A stretch of 60,000 nt of DNA, from positions 3,350,001 to 3,410,000 of the forward strand of contig NC_087074.1 in assembly GCF_026151205.1 (NCBI RefSeq), given 5' to 3'. The notes under the pieces were generated by a model, which searched no databases, was not told the origin of the DNA, and was given only the letters and a program-made list of their open reading frames with translations. The stretch is from Bolinopsis microptera (Eukaryota; Ctenophora; Tentaculata; Lobata; Bolinopsidae). Shown here in pieces: positions 1 to 9,658 of this stretch (position 1 is its first letter; every line of letters begins with the position of its first letter). The position numbers were made by a program, and so were the translations under genes.

Positions 1-42
1 AATATTTTCTAAAAATGTGACAAACCAACGCGAACGGCAATA

Positions 43-133
43 TAGAATAGAATAGAATAGAATAGAATAGAATAGAATAGAATAGAATAGAATAGAATAA
101 AATAGAATAGAATAGAATAGAATAGAATGGAAT
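43..133. repeat. (AATAG)n microsatellite
   Basis: About 18 consecutive copies of the pentamer AATAG, with one AATAA variant near the middle and AATGG at the right end. Simple repeat with no coding potential. Confidence 0.95.
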
Positions 134-506
134 AAATCAGGTTGTTCGTTTTTATTTCAAATGATTCATCAATTTTGATTTATTGGAGTACTAATCATAT
201 ACTTATTAGGTATTGTCATTGATGATGGAAGAAAATATTCTGCCAATGTAATTATAGAAGGAAATTATATTGGAAGTTGAACACTAATTCGTTGTTTGAT
301 TGCAGGAAGTATTGATTCTTGATTAATCAGATTACCTACGTCAAAGCGCAGTGAAATATTAAACATGTATAAAACCTGTCAGTATAACCTGTCAGTATAA
401 AACCTGTCAGTAATGTTTAACAAATTTCACATCATTTTAGGATCTGTTGTTTGGAATTGTTCTATTTTGTTTAAAATTTTGCCTATTTGCGGAGAGACAC
501 AGAGCG
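134..506. other. 3' flank of SDR copy 1
   Basis: AT-rich DNA downstream of the first dehydrogenase gene. A short direct repeat of a CCTGTCAGTATAA-type word lies at about 375-410. The sequence is not similar to the 3' flanks of the second and third SDR copies, so it marks the outer edge of the tandem duplication. No gene is seen. Confidence 0.5.
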
Positions 507-1412
507 TTATTTGACCTTTTCATTCATTCTGTGTCCGATAAGTGAATCAATCCTTGAATTGGCTTCGGGACCAGCCATGCTTGATCTGAAAGCTTCCATT
601 AGGTATGGAGGGAAAAGGTCCTGGATTATTTTGAACACTCTTAATTTGTCAGGCACCAAAATCACTTCTTTGTTTTCTCTGATTCCTCGAATTGCTTTTG
701 TTACAAAGTACTTTACCGACAAAGCAATTGAGGTATCTGTACCCGCAATCATTTTGGTATTCACAAAGAAAGGACAGACAGCTGTAAACTTCAACTTTGT
801 CTTCATGTGATCCATTCGAAGTTGATTCAAAGCATGAATTGAACCTGCCTTTGCTGAACAGTAATCCGTTTTATTTATCATTGGAAAAAATCCTGCAGCA
901 GAAGCTATATTCACGATGTGACCCTCATTGAGCTCAAGCATCTTCGGCATAAAGAGCTTGATGAGCCACAAATTAGAAACTATGTTTACCATCATTGAGT
1001 GTTGTATTTGGGTGAGTGACATATTAAGCATACTTCCCATAAAAGCAACCCCGGCATTGTTGACAAGAATATTGATAACAAACCCAGCCCCTAGTATATC
1101 ATCATGTAACCTCTGTACCTGATCATGCTTGGTGAGATCGCAGGTGTATGAATAAGCTTGGTGACCATTTCCTTTTAAATCGTCCACTACATTCTCTACT
1201 AATTTCTCATCAATATCAACACAGTGAATAGTGTTCCCCATAGCAGCAAACTGTCGGGCAAACTCTGCTCCAATCCCTTGTCCAGCTCCAGTGATCAGAA
1301 TGTGCTGATTTTTTATTTCTTTCTTGGGCCTGCATCTAAAGATAAAGTATACGATTTCTAGAAGCAAGACAAATGGGAGCTTTACCAAAGCCAATAGAAA
1401 TGACATCTCCAC
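507..1412 (-). CDS. Short-chain dehydrogenase/reductase, SDR16C (HSD17B11/13-like), copy 1
   Basis: A 301-residue single-exon NAD(P)-dependent oxidoreductase. Residues 4-25 are hydrophobic, as in the ER or lipid-droplet anchor of SDR16C enzymes. The Rossmann glycine motif TGAGQGIG is at 41-48, an acidic VDID at 65-68 suggests NAD(H) preference, NNAG is at 118-121, and the catalytic Ser161, Tyr174 and Lys178 (YCSAK) are all present. Length is typical of HSD17B11/HSD17B13/RDH10 relatives, which oxidise steroids, retinol or other lipid alcohols; the substrate cannot be told here. A TACTAAC-like branch point and AG acceptor lie just upstream of the ATG, so a 5' UTR intron or trans-spliced leader is likely. 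The C-terminal 60-70 residues differ clearly from copies 2 and 3, while the N-terminal half is almost identical. Confidence 0.88.
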   Translation of the reverse strand: MEMSFLLALVKLPFVLLLEIVYFIFRCRPKKEIKNQHILITGAGQGIGAEFARQFAAMGNTIHCVDIDEKLVENVVDDLKGNGHQAYSYTCDLTKHDQVQRLHDDILGAGFVINILVNNAGVAFMGSMLNMSLTQIQHSMMVNIVSNLWLIKLFMPKMLELNEGHIVNIASAAGFFPMINKTDYCSAKAGSIHALNQLRMDHMKTKLKFTAVCPFFVNTKMIAGTDTSIALSVKYFVTKAIRGIRENKEVILVPDKLRVFKIIQDLFPPYLMEAFRSSMAGPEANSRIDSLIGHRMNEKVK

Positions 1413-1692
1413 TGCACTAATATTTGAATAAAAAATAGGTTAGTAAAGTGTTTTAAACTAAATCCGTGTTTTAAAACAATAAGTTCTCACTTCAACTAAC
1501 ATAATATATCTATCTATCAATATTATAATTCGAAAGATTATTTCTGTCTGTATGTACTATGTATGTCTGTATGTACGACCGCCCACGTGCAAATTAGATG
1601 AGAAATAGGAAGTTCTAGGTAAAAATCAAAAGCATGTATGTATGTATTACTCATTACACTAAACTGCATAAATCTGCCAACCATTTAGGTTC

Positions 1693-1985
1693 ACTAGCAG
1701 GAACCCGTCTAACCCTAAAATGGTGTCAAGACTCAAGAGACTAAAATAATTATTACCTATTTAATTCGCGTTTTTGACACCACTTGGAGGTCCAACTTTT
1801 GGGCACTAAATTCTTATTCCTTGGCCAATTTTTTATTTTTCATGCTGATTTCAAGGCCATTAAAGCATTGAACCAGTCAAAAAAGTTTAGGTGTATATCT
1901 TTACGGTTAAAGTAGATGCCGTGGTGTCAGTAAAATGGTAACAGATATATTATTATATATATATAATCGTCTCGCTTTATATATG
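1693..1985 (+). repeat. Dispersed AT-rich repeat A, copy 1 (Helentron-like?)
   Basis: About 300 bp starting at TAGCAGGAACCCGTCTAACC and ending at CGTCTCGCTTTATATAT. Other copies are at 5595-5890 and 49731-50034, a reversed copy lies at 26780-27085 plus 24386-24419, and fragments occur near 28947 and 36056. It encodes no protein. Shared sharp ends indicate a non-autonomous mobile element. The AT-rich end and a GGAACCCGT-type end recall Helentron/HINE elements, but this assignment is inference. Confidence 0.6.
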
Positions 1986-2217
1986 GGCAATTTCATGAAA
2001 CATGAACAAAAAATAAATTTCAGTAATGAAACTAGCTTTGATTGGAGTCTGAAAGAGAAGATCATAAACTGTAAGACACAAAAAACCGCTTATAAATATC
2101 TCACTTCGTTTCTGTGTTATCGCGTTTTCAAAATACCCATAAATTGTCATGTTTTACAGGCTAAAACTACTCTATAATAAAAGCTGTTTACTAGGTAACT
2201 CGGTAATCTGCCGATGC

Positions 2218-2322
2218 ATATCTGGGGCACACCTGGGGCACACCTGGGGCACAAACTCGGGCACACCTAGCCTGGGGCACACCTCGGGCACACCTGGGGC
2301 ACAAAGCACACCTCGGGCACAC
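2218..2322. repeat. GC-rich minisatellite (CTGGGGCACAC type)
   Basis: About nine imperfect 11-12 bp units of the type CACACCTGGGGCA/CACACCTCGGGCA. It is repeated at 6124-6230 as part of the tandem duplication. The apparent 60-residue minus-strand ORF here is only a translation of the repeat. Confidence 0.85.
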
Positions 2323-2965
2323 TAAAAAGAGATTGTTGTAATATTCATTAATTCTTGATCTGTAAAGGTGCATACCACTTCATTGAAGCTGTATGCAAAA
2401 TTTGGGACTCAAAATTTAAGCAGATTCGGAGCAATGCTATTCTACTTTCTCCTGTTTTTAGTGTAAATTACTATACATAAAAAACAAAAAAGTTTTCTGC
2501 TGGCCACATTTCATGTTATTTCTTGCTGAAATCTTGCTAAAACAAGCTAACTCTGATGTCAAGACATAATGTACTTTTTTATTTAGATCCATAGATATCA
2601 GATCATGTCAATACCAGCGTCAAGTAAGTTACATGTCAAGTAATTTACGTGTCAAGTAATTTACACATATAATGCTTTTTATTCAGTAATAGTAGTAAAA
2701 CACAACAAGTAACGATTGTCAAACAGAATAAAAGTTATTTAAAAGTGATAATAGATTGGTTCTGGTCAGAATTTCATTAAAGAAATCTATAAAAATGGTT
2801 AAAAATTGACTTTTCGAAAATAATACTTTACTTTACAGAAAATCCAGTGGCCTGCTTGAACACAAATTTTTGAGCTGGGAAACATTCGTACATTTACGCC
2901 CACCTACCTACTCTGTATAACTGGGCTAACTGTGGACCCAATCAGTGAATCAATCAACCAATTAA

Positions 2966-3528
2966 GGGGGCCGGGGGGTCTTCATCAAAATTCCCTCGAA
3001 ATTGACTTTTTAGTTGTTTCTGATCTAGAAGGGAGTGATATCTATCAGATGCTTTTGGTCCCATGGAAAAATATTATTCCTAGCCGAAATTATTGTCGGT
3101 CAAAGGTCAGCACTTATGTGTAATTGTATTGCGCGAGCGATTTTCAATCACATGTCCTGAAAATCGAGTCTAAAAATCTATCTTCTCCTACATTTTTTGA
3201 GCTATCACCCTGAAACTTTCAGGATATGTTCTAGAGATAATTTAAAAGAGATGAGCCAGACAGAATTTTGAGATAGGCCTTTAAACATATTTTATTCGAT
3301 TTTGAAAATCTTGGATCTCGTTTTTTGTGGTCCAAGATTTTCAAAAATTGAAAATCGCTCGCGCAATACAATTACACATAAGCGCTGACATTTGACCGAT
3401 AATAATTTCGTCTAGGAACAATATTTTTCCATGGGACCAAAAGCATCTGATAGATATCACTCCCCTCTATTAGAAACAACTATAAAGTCAATTTCGAGAA
3501 AATTTTGATGAAGGCCCCCCCGGCCCCC
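2966..3528. mobile_element. TTAA-flanked fold-back element, copy A
   Basis: A 563-bp unit starting GGGGGCCGGGGGG, ending CCCCCCCGGCCCCC, and bordered by TTAA at 2962-2965 and 3529-3532. Nearly the whole unit is an imperfect palindrome: the left arm reads inward through TCTTCATCAAAATT, TGATATCTATCAGATGC and the GCGCGAGCGATTTTCAAT block, and the right arm reads the same blocks back. TTAA duplication is characteristic of piggyBac-type transposons, so a piggyBac-mobilised MITE is the likeliest class. It has no ORF of its own; the RNA would be a long hairpin. Confidence 0.75.
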
Positions 3529-4417
3529 TTAATTGGCTAATGATAAACTGATATATCATTATTAATCATATATTACATAGTTCATACACTTAGCAAACGA
3601 ATTAAAGACAAAGGGGCAGCTTTAAACAGTTAAAATCAAAGGATTGTGTAACAGTGTAAACTACTTGACACAAAAGAGTGACTTACTTTACAAGGAACAA
3701 AGGCTTCTACAGAACACAGCTATTAACCATTTACCAAAACAACCCCTTTCCAGTACAGGCAAGACATTTGCCAGTGTGCATGAAAAATATTTAAATGTTT
3801 ACTCTCACACCTGGGCACGAAATGAGATTTCAATACACGTTGGTCAGGAATGTCAATTTGTGCCCTGTAATTTACTTTACATTTTCAAACGTGCCTCACT
3901 CAAAAGCCATAGCAGTTGGAGTAAAAATCTTAATATAGCTGTGTGTGGAGTACATAGGAGATGTTTCATGCAATTTATCATGATTCTGCTATGTTTGTGT
4001 AATGCTTGAGAGTCAGAATGAGGCCAAATTTTTGTGCAAAGTTTAATTTACTTTACGTGAAATCGCCCATATATACAGTAGTAAGATTGTATACACTATC
4101 AATGAAACTAATTAAATCTGCCAAACATTTAACTTAATTGTAATATAAACTATCAATAATTACACTAAAGACTAATTAAATCTGGTAAATATTTAGTTCA
4201 TTGTATAAACTATCATTATATCTAAAAATCTAACTACTGTTAAAAACTAAACATAATTTATAGGTCAACATGGGCTCAGCGCATTGCGCTGCCCCATCAT
4301 TACTTGAATCTTTGATTGTCAAGTATGATTGCATTACATTGAATAAGTTTAATGACATTCAGTGTTTAATATGTTCAGTGACCAATAAAATATGTCAAGT
4401 CCAATTCTCATAGAGTT

Positions 4418-5320
4418 TTATTCGATTTTTTCATCCATTCTTTGTCCATAGATATTTTTTGACAATTTTGCCCTTTTTTCTGTCTTTGTTGCGTATAAAG
4501 CTCTCATGAGGTATGGAGGGGCAAAGTCCTGGATTATCTTTATCACTCTTAATGTGTCAGGCACCAAAATCACTTCTTTGTCTTCTCTGATTCCTCGAAT
4601 TGCTTTTGTTACCAAGTGCTCTGCAGACATAGCAATTGAGGTATCCAGACCGGCAATCATTTTGGTATTCACAAAAAAAGGACAGACAGCAGTAAACTTC
4701 AACTTTGTTTTCATGTGATCCATTCGAAGTTGATTCAAAGCATGAATTGAACCTGCCTTTGCTGAACAGTAATCTGTTTTATTTATCATTGGAAAAAATC
4801 CTGCACCAGAGGCTATATTCACGATGTGACCCTCATTGAGCTCAAGCATCTTCGGCATAAAGAGCTTGATGAGCCACAAATTAGAAACTATGTTTACCAT
4901 CATTGAGTGTTGTATTTGGGTGAGTGACATATCCAGTATACCTGCCATAAAAGCAACCCCGGCATTGTTGACAAGAATATTGATCACAAACCCAGCCCCT
5001 AGTATATCATCATGTAACCTCTGTACCTGATCATGCTTGGTTAGATCGCAGGTGTATGAATAAGCTTGGTGACCATTTCCTTTTAAATCATCCACTATAT
5101 TCTCTACTAATTTCTCATCAATATCAACACAGTGAATAGTGTTTCCCATAGCAGCAAACTGTCGGGCAAACTCTGCTCCAATCCCTTGTCCAGCTCCAGT
5201 GATCAGAATGTGCTGATTTTTTATTTCTTTCTTGGGCCTGCATCTAAAGATAAAGTAGACGATTTCTAGAAGCAAGACAAATGGGAGCTTTACCAAAGCC
5301 AATAGAAATGACATCTCCAC
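4418..5320 (-). CDS. Short-chain dehydrogenase/reductase, SDR16C (HSD17B11/13-like), copy 2
   Basis: A 300-residue intronless SDR with the same layout as copy 1: N-terminal hydrophobic anchor, TGAGQGIG, NNAG, and the Ser-Tyr-Lys triad with YCSAK. It differs from copy 1 mainly in AGILDMSLT in place of GSMLNMSLT, GAGFF in place of AAGFF, and the C-terminal 70 residues (ending RMDEKIE). It is almost identical to copy 3. The stop codon overlaps an AATAAA on the coding strand, which could serve as poly(A) signal. Being intact and nearly identical to copy 3, it is probably functional and recently duplicated. Confidence 0.88.
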   Translation of the reverse strand: MEMSFLLALVKLPFVLLLEIVYFIFRCRPKKEIKNQHILITGAGQGIGAEFARQFAAMGNTIHCVDIDEKLVENIVDDLKGNGHQAYSYTCDLTKHDQVQRLHDDILGAGFVINILVNNAGVAFMAGILDMSLTQIQHSMMVNIVSNLWLIKLFMPKMLELNEGHIVNIASGAGFFPMINKTDYCSAKAGSIHALNQLRMDHMKTKLKFTAVCPFFVNTKMIAGLDTSIAMSAEHLVTKAIRGIREDKEVILVPDTLRVIKIIQDFAPPYLMRALYATKTEKRAKLSKNIYGQRMDEKIE

Positions 5321-5594
5321 TGCACTAATATTTGAATAAAAAATAGGTTAGTAAAGTGTTTTAAACTAAATCCGTGTTTTAAAACAATAAGTTCTCACTT
5401 CAACTAACATAATATATCTATCTATCAATATTATAATTCGAAAGATTATTTCTGTCTGTATGTACTATGTATGTCTGTATGTACGACCGCCCACGTGCAA
5501 ATTAGATGAGAAATAGGAAGTTCTAGGTAAAAATCAAAAGCATGTATGTATGTATTACTCATTACACTAAACTGCATAAATCTGCCAACCATTT

Positions 5595-5890
5595 AGGTTC
5601 ACTAGCAGGAACCCGTCTAACCCTAAAATGGTGTCAAGACTCAAGAGACTAAAATAATTATTACCTATTTAATTCGCGTTTTTGACACCACTTGGAGGTC
5701 CAACTTTTGGGCACTAAAATTCTTATTCCTTGGCCAATTTTTTATTTTCTCATGCTGATTTCAAGGCCATTAAAGCATTGAACCAGTCAAAAAAGTTTAG
5801 GTGTATATCTTTACGGTTAAAGTAGATGCCGTGGTGTCAGTAAAATGGTAACAGATATATTATTATATATATAATCGTCTCGCTTTATAT
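5595..5890 (+). repeat. Dispersed AT-rich repeat A, copy 2
   Basis: Copy of the repeat at 1693-1985, carried along by the tandem duplication; differences are single-base indels and a shorter TA run near the right end. Confidence 0.6.
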
Positions 5891-6123
5891 ATGGGCAATT
5901 TCATGAAACATGAACAAAAAATAAATTTCAGTTATGAAACTAGCTTTGATTGGAGTCTGAAAGAGAAGATCATAAACTGTAAGACACAAAAAACCGCTTA
6001 TAAATATCTCACTTCGTTTCTGTGTTATCGCGTTTTCAAAATACCCATAAATTGTCATGTTTTACAGGCTAAAACTACTCTATAATAAAAGCTGTTTACT
6101 AGGTAACTCGGTAATCTGCCGAT

Positions 6124-6230
6124 GCACATCTGGGGCACACCTGGGGCACACCTGGGGCACAAACTCGGGCACACCTAGCCTGGGGCACACCTCGGGCACA
6201 CCTGGGGCACAAAGCACACCTCGGGCACAC
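6124..6230. repeat. GC-rich minisatellite, duplicated copy
   Basis: Second copy of the CACACCTGGGGCA-type minisatellite, nearly identical to 2218-2322. Confidence 0.85.
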
Positions 6231-6872
6231 TAAAAAGAGATTGTTGTAATATTCATTAATTCTTGATCTGTAAAGGTGCATACCACTTCATTGAAGCTGT
6301 ATGCAAAATTTGGGACTCAAAATTTAAGCAGATTCGGAGCAATGCTATTCTACTTTCTCCTGTTTTTAGTGTAAATTACTATACATAAAAAACAAAAAAG
6401 TTTTCTGCTGGCCACATTTCATGTTATTTCTTGCTGAAATCTTGCTAAAACAAGCTAACTCTGATGTCAAGACATAATGTACTTTTTTATTTAGATCCAT
6501 AGATATCAGATCATGTCAATACCAGCGTCAAGTAAGTTACATGTCAAGTAATTTACGTGTCAAGTAATTTACACATATGCTTTTTATTCAGTAATAGTAG
6601 TAAAACACAACAAGTAACGATTGTCAAACAGAATAAAAGTTATTTAAAAGTGATAATAGATTGGTTCTGGTCAGAATTTCAGTAAAGAAATCTATAAAAA
6701 TGGTTAAAAATTGACTTTTCGAAAATAATACTTTACTTTACAGAAAATCCAGTGGCCTGCTTTCGAACACAAATTTTTGAGCTGGGAAACATTCGTACAT
6801 TTACGCCCACCTACCTACTCTGTATAACTGGGCTAACTGTGGACCCAATCAGTGAATCAATCAACCAATTAA

Positions 6873-7436
6873 GGGGGCCGGGGGGGTCTTCATCAAAATT
6901 CCCTCGAAATTGACTTTTTAGTTGTTTCTGATCTAGAAGGGAGTGATATCTATCAGATGCTTTTGGTCCCATGGAAAAATATTATTCCTAGCCGAAATTA
7001 TTGTCGGTCAAAGGTCAGCACTTATGTGTAATTGTATTGCGCGAGCGATTTTCAATCACGTGTCCTGAAAATCGAGTCTAAAAATCTATCTTCTCCTACA
7101 TTTTTTGAGCTATCACCCTGAAACTTTCAGGATATGTTCTAGAGATAATTTAAAAGAGATGAGCCAGACAGAATTTTGAGATAGGCCTTTAAACATATTT
7201 TATTCGATTTTGAAAATCTTGGATCTCGTTTTTTGTGGTCCAAGATTTTCAAAAATTGAAAATCGCTCGCGCAATACAATTACACATAAGCGCTGACATT
7301 TGACCGATAATAATTTCGTCTAGGAACAATATTTTTCCATGGGACCAAAAGCATCTGATAGATATCACTCCCCTCTATTAGAAACAACTATAAAGTCAAT
7401 TTCGAGAAAATTTTGATGAAGGCCCCCCCGGCCCCC
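6873..7436. mobile_element. TTAA-flanked fold-back element, copy B
   Basis: Same insertion as 2966-3528, copied with the spacer: TTAA at 6869-6872 and 7437-7440, G-rich left end, C-rich right end, whole-element inverted repeat. Because A and B are one insertion event duplicated, only the copy at 19830-20558 is independent. Confidence 0.75.
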
Positions 7437-7663
7437 TTAATTGGCTAATGATAAACTGATATATCATTATTAATCATATATTACATAGTTCATACACTTA
7501 GCAAACGAATTAAAGACAAAGGGGCAGCTTTAAACAGTTAAAATCAAAGGATTGTGTAACAGTGTAAACTACTTGACACAAAAGAGTAACTTACTTTACA
7601 AGGAACAAAGGCTTCTACAGAACACAGCTATTAACCATTTACCAAAACAACCCATTTCCAGTA

Positions 7664-8975
7664 CATTTTTTTTTTGATTGGGAACCAGCTTTGTTTACTG
7701 GTTAATGTTTACTCAAGAATTTATACATACAATAATATATACAATAATTATATACCTAAATCCGCTAATAAGATTTCATTAATTATTGAATACATGCGCT
7801 GCTTAGATAAATGCAATGCCTAGCAACCAACTCTTGCACTAAAAATCAGCTTTAAAACAGTCGGAAGACTATCCAGTCCTGTATAGAAAGTTAAAAGCCT
7901 AGTAGGCACCCGCTTAGCACTAACTAAAACTTCACTCACACTGAAAAACAAGCATTATCACACATGTACTGATAAATACACTCAATTGCGACTACAGCTG
8001 AATATCTGTCCCTCCTTAATGTAAAACTTTTTGTCCGGCTCCGCTAAAGCTTTAGCTCTCATGCTGGCAATCAGCTCCTTTCGGGCTTCCCGCTGCTCCA
8101 GTGATCTGTCAGGGCTCAAAAACACAGTCTTAAACTTGGCTGATTGTCGCAATTTCCGAGCGTTTGCTAAGATTTGATGTACGATCAAGGAGCTGGTCAG
8201 GCAGACTTTCACTGGGCGAGTACAGGTAGAAGTTTTCTTTTTGCCGAGTCGCTCTACTTCCACCTTCGGTTTCTGCCCTATTTCCTCTAAAACCTCGCCG
8301 ATTCTTACCTCTAACTCTTCCTGCTCCTCCTCCGGCAAACCGAAAACAAGAAGATTTCGACTACGGTCCTCTTCTGCGACTACGGTCTTCACAACATTTT
8401 TTAGGGCTTCTGGGCAGATAACTGGGGCAGTTACCGTCTGTGAATTGCTGACAATTGCGCTGTAAGTCTTAATCTCCTCTTTAACTGAATCAGCGACTGA
8501 GGTTTCCACGATTTTCTTCATAGATTCCAGTTTCTCGGACTGACACTGAGAGAGCTCCTGTTGAACGCTGATGAGAGTTTCCTGGTTCTGAATCAACTTT
8601 GCCTGAAGAGTTGTGCAGCAGTTTCGGTACGACTCCACAGTTTCCATTAAATAGCCAATGTACTCATAAGACCGACTACAAATGCCAACAAGTTCTGGCT
8701 TATTCACTGATTTCGCAAACTTCGGATCTGCTATGTCCGTCATCTTTCCGTACGGTTTGCCAAAGTTCCGCAACTGCTCTTTGCTCCAAGAATAAATCTC
8801 ATCCCACCTGTAGTTAATACTTTCCAAGTCCATCTTTTCCATGATTACAGTTAAAGTTACACAATACAAGACGAGCGACAGGCTGAGCGGTGTCGTGATA
8901 ACAGTAGAGATAAGCCTTGCGATAAGAGAGCAACAAATCAGCAGCAAATGTGAATGTGCTATTACTGAACTGAAA
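7664..8975 (-). mobile_element. Retroposed ORF1-only LINE-type element
   Basis: Comparison with 3742-3785 shows that about 1.3 kb was inserted into spacer B. The plus-strand left end is a T-run right after CCAGTACA, i.e. a poly(A) tail on the minus strand; the right end returns to the spacer at GCAAGACATTTGCC. The insert holds a single complete ORF (7982-8842) with short 5' and 3' UTRs and no reverse transcriptase. I see no clear target-site duplication. It is best read as a poly(A)-tailed retroposon moved in trans, comparable in layout to HAL1-type half-LINEs. Confidence 0.7.
7982..8842 (-). CDS. LINE ORF1-like protein (coiled coil plus RRM-like domain)
   Basis: The chosen start (MEKMDLESINYRWDEIYSW) gives 286 residues; the open frame runs upstream into flanking spacer, which is not part of the element. 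After an N-terminal helical region there is a probable coiled coil around residues 75-130 (TLQAKLIQNQETLISVQQEL). The C-terminal half has the arrangement of ORF1 proteins of many invertebrate non-LTR retrotransposons: NLLVFGLPEEEQEE, then ERLGKK, RPVKVCLTSS, then FLSPDRSLEQREARKEL and KKFYIKEGQI, an RRM-like RNA-binding fold. No zinc knuckle, endonuclease or RT follows. The intact frame suggests a recent insertion. Role by family: nucleic-acid chaperone of retrotransposon RNPs. Confidence 0.7.
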   Translation of the reverse strand: MEKMDLESINYRWDEIYSWSKEQLRNFGKPYGKMTDIADPKFAKSVNKPELVGICSRSYEYIGYLMETVESYRNCCTTLQAKLIQNQETLISVQQELSQCQSEKLESMKKIVETSVADSVKEEIKTYSAIVSNSQTVTAPVICPEALKNVVKTVVAEEDRSRNLLVFGLPEEEQEELEVRIGEVLEEIGQKPKVEVERLGKKKTSTCTRPVKVCLTSSLIVHQILANARKLRQSAKFKTVFLSPDRSLEQREARKELIASMRAKALAEPDKKFYIKEGQIFSCSRN

Positions 8976-9216
8976 GCAAGACATTTGCCAGTGTGCATGA
9001 AAAATATTTAAATGTTTACTCTCACACCTGGGCACGAAATGAGATTTCAATACACGTTGGTCAGGAATGTCAATTTGTGCCCTGTAATTTACTTTACATT
9101 TTCAAACGTGCCTCACTCAAAAGCCATAGCAGTTGGAGTAAAAATCTTAATATAGCTGTGTGTGGAGTACATAGGAGATGTTTCATGCAATTTATCATGA
9201 TTCCGTTATGTTTGGG

Positions 9217-9242
9217 GGGGGGGGGGGCCCCCCTATGTTTGT
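9217..9242. repeat. G-run/C-run insertion with 8-bp flanking repeat
   Basis: Compared with 3990-4005, copy B has an extra block of about 14 G followed by 7 C, flanked on both sides by TATGTTTG, which occurs once in copy A. It may be a transposon footprint, a replication-slippage product or an assembly artefact. Confidence 0.6.
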
Positions 9243-9658
9243 GTAATGCTTGAGAGTCAGAATGAGGCCAAATTTTTGTGCAAAGTGTAATTTACTTTAC
9301 GTGAAATCGCCCATATATACAGTAGTAAGATTGTATACACTATCAATGAAACTAATTAAATCTGCCAAACATTTAACTTAATTGTATAAACTATCAATAA
9401 TTACACTAAAAAATAATTAAATCTGGTAAATATTTAGTTCATTGTATAAACTATCATTATATCTAAAAATCTAACTACTGTTAAAAACTAAACATAATTT
9501 ATAGGTCAACATGGGCTCAGCGCATTGCGCTGCCCCATCATTACTTGAATCTTTGATTGTCAAGTATGATTGCATTACATTGAATAAGTTTAATGACATT
9601 CAGTGTTTAATATGTTCAGTGACCAATAAAATATGTCAAGTCCAATTCTCATAGAGTT

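Larger units (their letters stand above)
1413..4417. repeat. Tandem-duplicated SDR spacer, copy A
   Basis: The 3-kb spacer between SDR copies 1 and 2 is repeated almost base for base at 5321-9658, apart from a 1.3-kb retroposon in the second copy. The homology continues into the genes on both sides, so the repeated unit is the 5' part of one SDR gene, the spacer and the 3' part of the next, as produced by unequal crossing-over. It contains a dispersed AT-rich repeat (about 1693-1985), a minisatellite (2218-2322) and a fold-back element (2966-3528). The short ORFs at 1935-2177 and 3644-4009 recur because of the duplication and resemble no family I know. Confidence 0.85.
5321..9658. repeat. Tandem-duplicated SDR spacer, copy B with insertion
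   Basis: Near-identical counterpart of 1413-4417, interrupted at about 7664-8975 by a retroposed element and at about 9217-9242 by a G/C homopolymer block. The shared parts differ only by scattered substitutions and small indels, so the duplication is recent. The block 3644-4009 of copy A is split here: its right part reappears at about 8976-9253. Confidence 0.85.

Noticed and set aside
487-810. Plus-strand 107-residue ORF overlapping SDR copy 1 (and similar ones at 928, 4506, 4836, 9747, 10077)
   Set aside because: Antisense shadows of the dehydrogenase genes, repeated only because the genes are.
2966-3528. Independent insertions of the fold-back element at 2966 and 6873
   Set aside because: Flanks are identical because the whole spacer was duplicated; they count as one insertion.
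3644-4009. 121-residue plus-strand ORF in the spacer
   Set aside because: Duplicated with the spacer but broken by the retroposon in copy B; no family resemblance and AT-driven composition.
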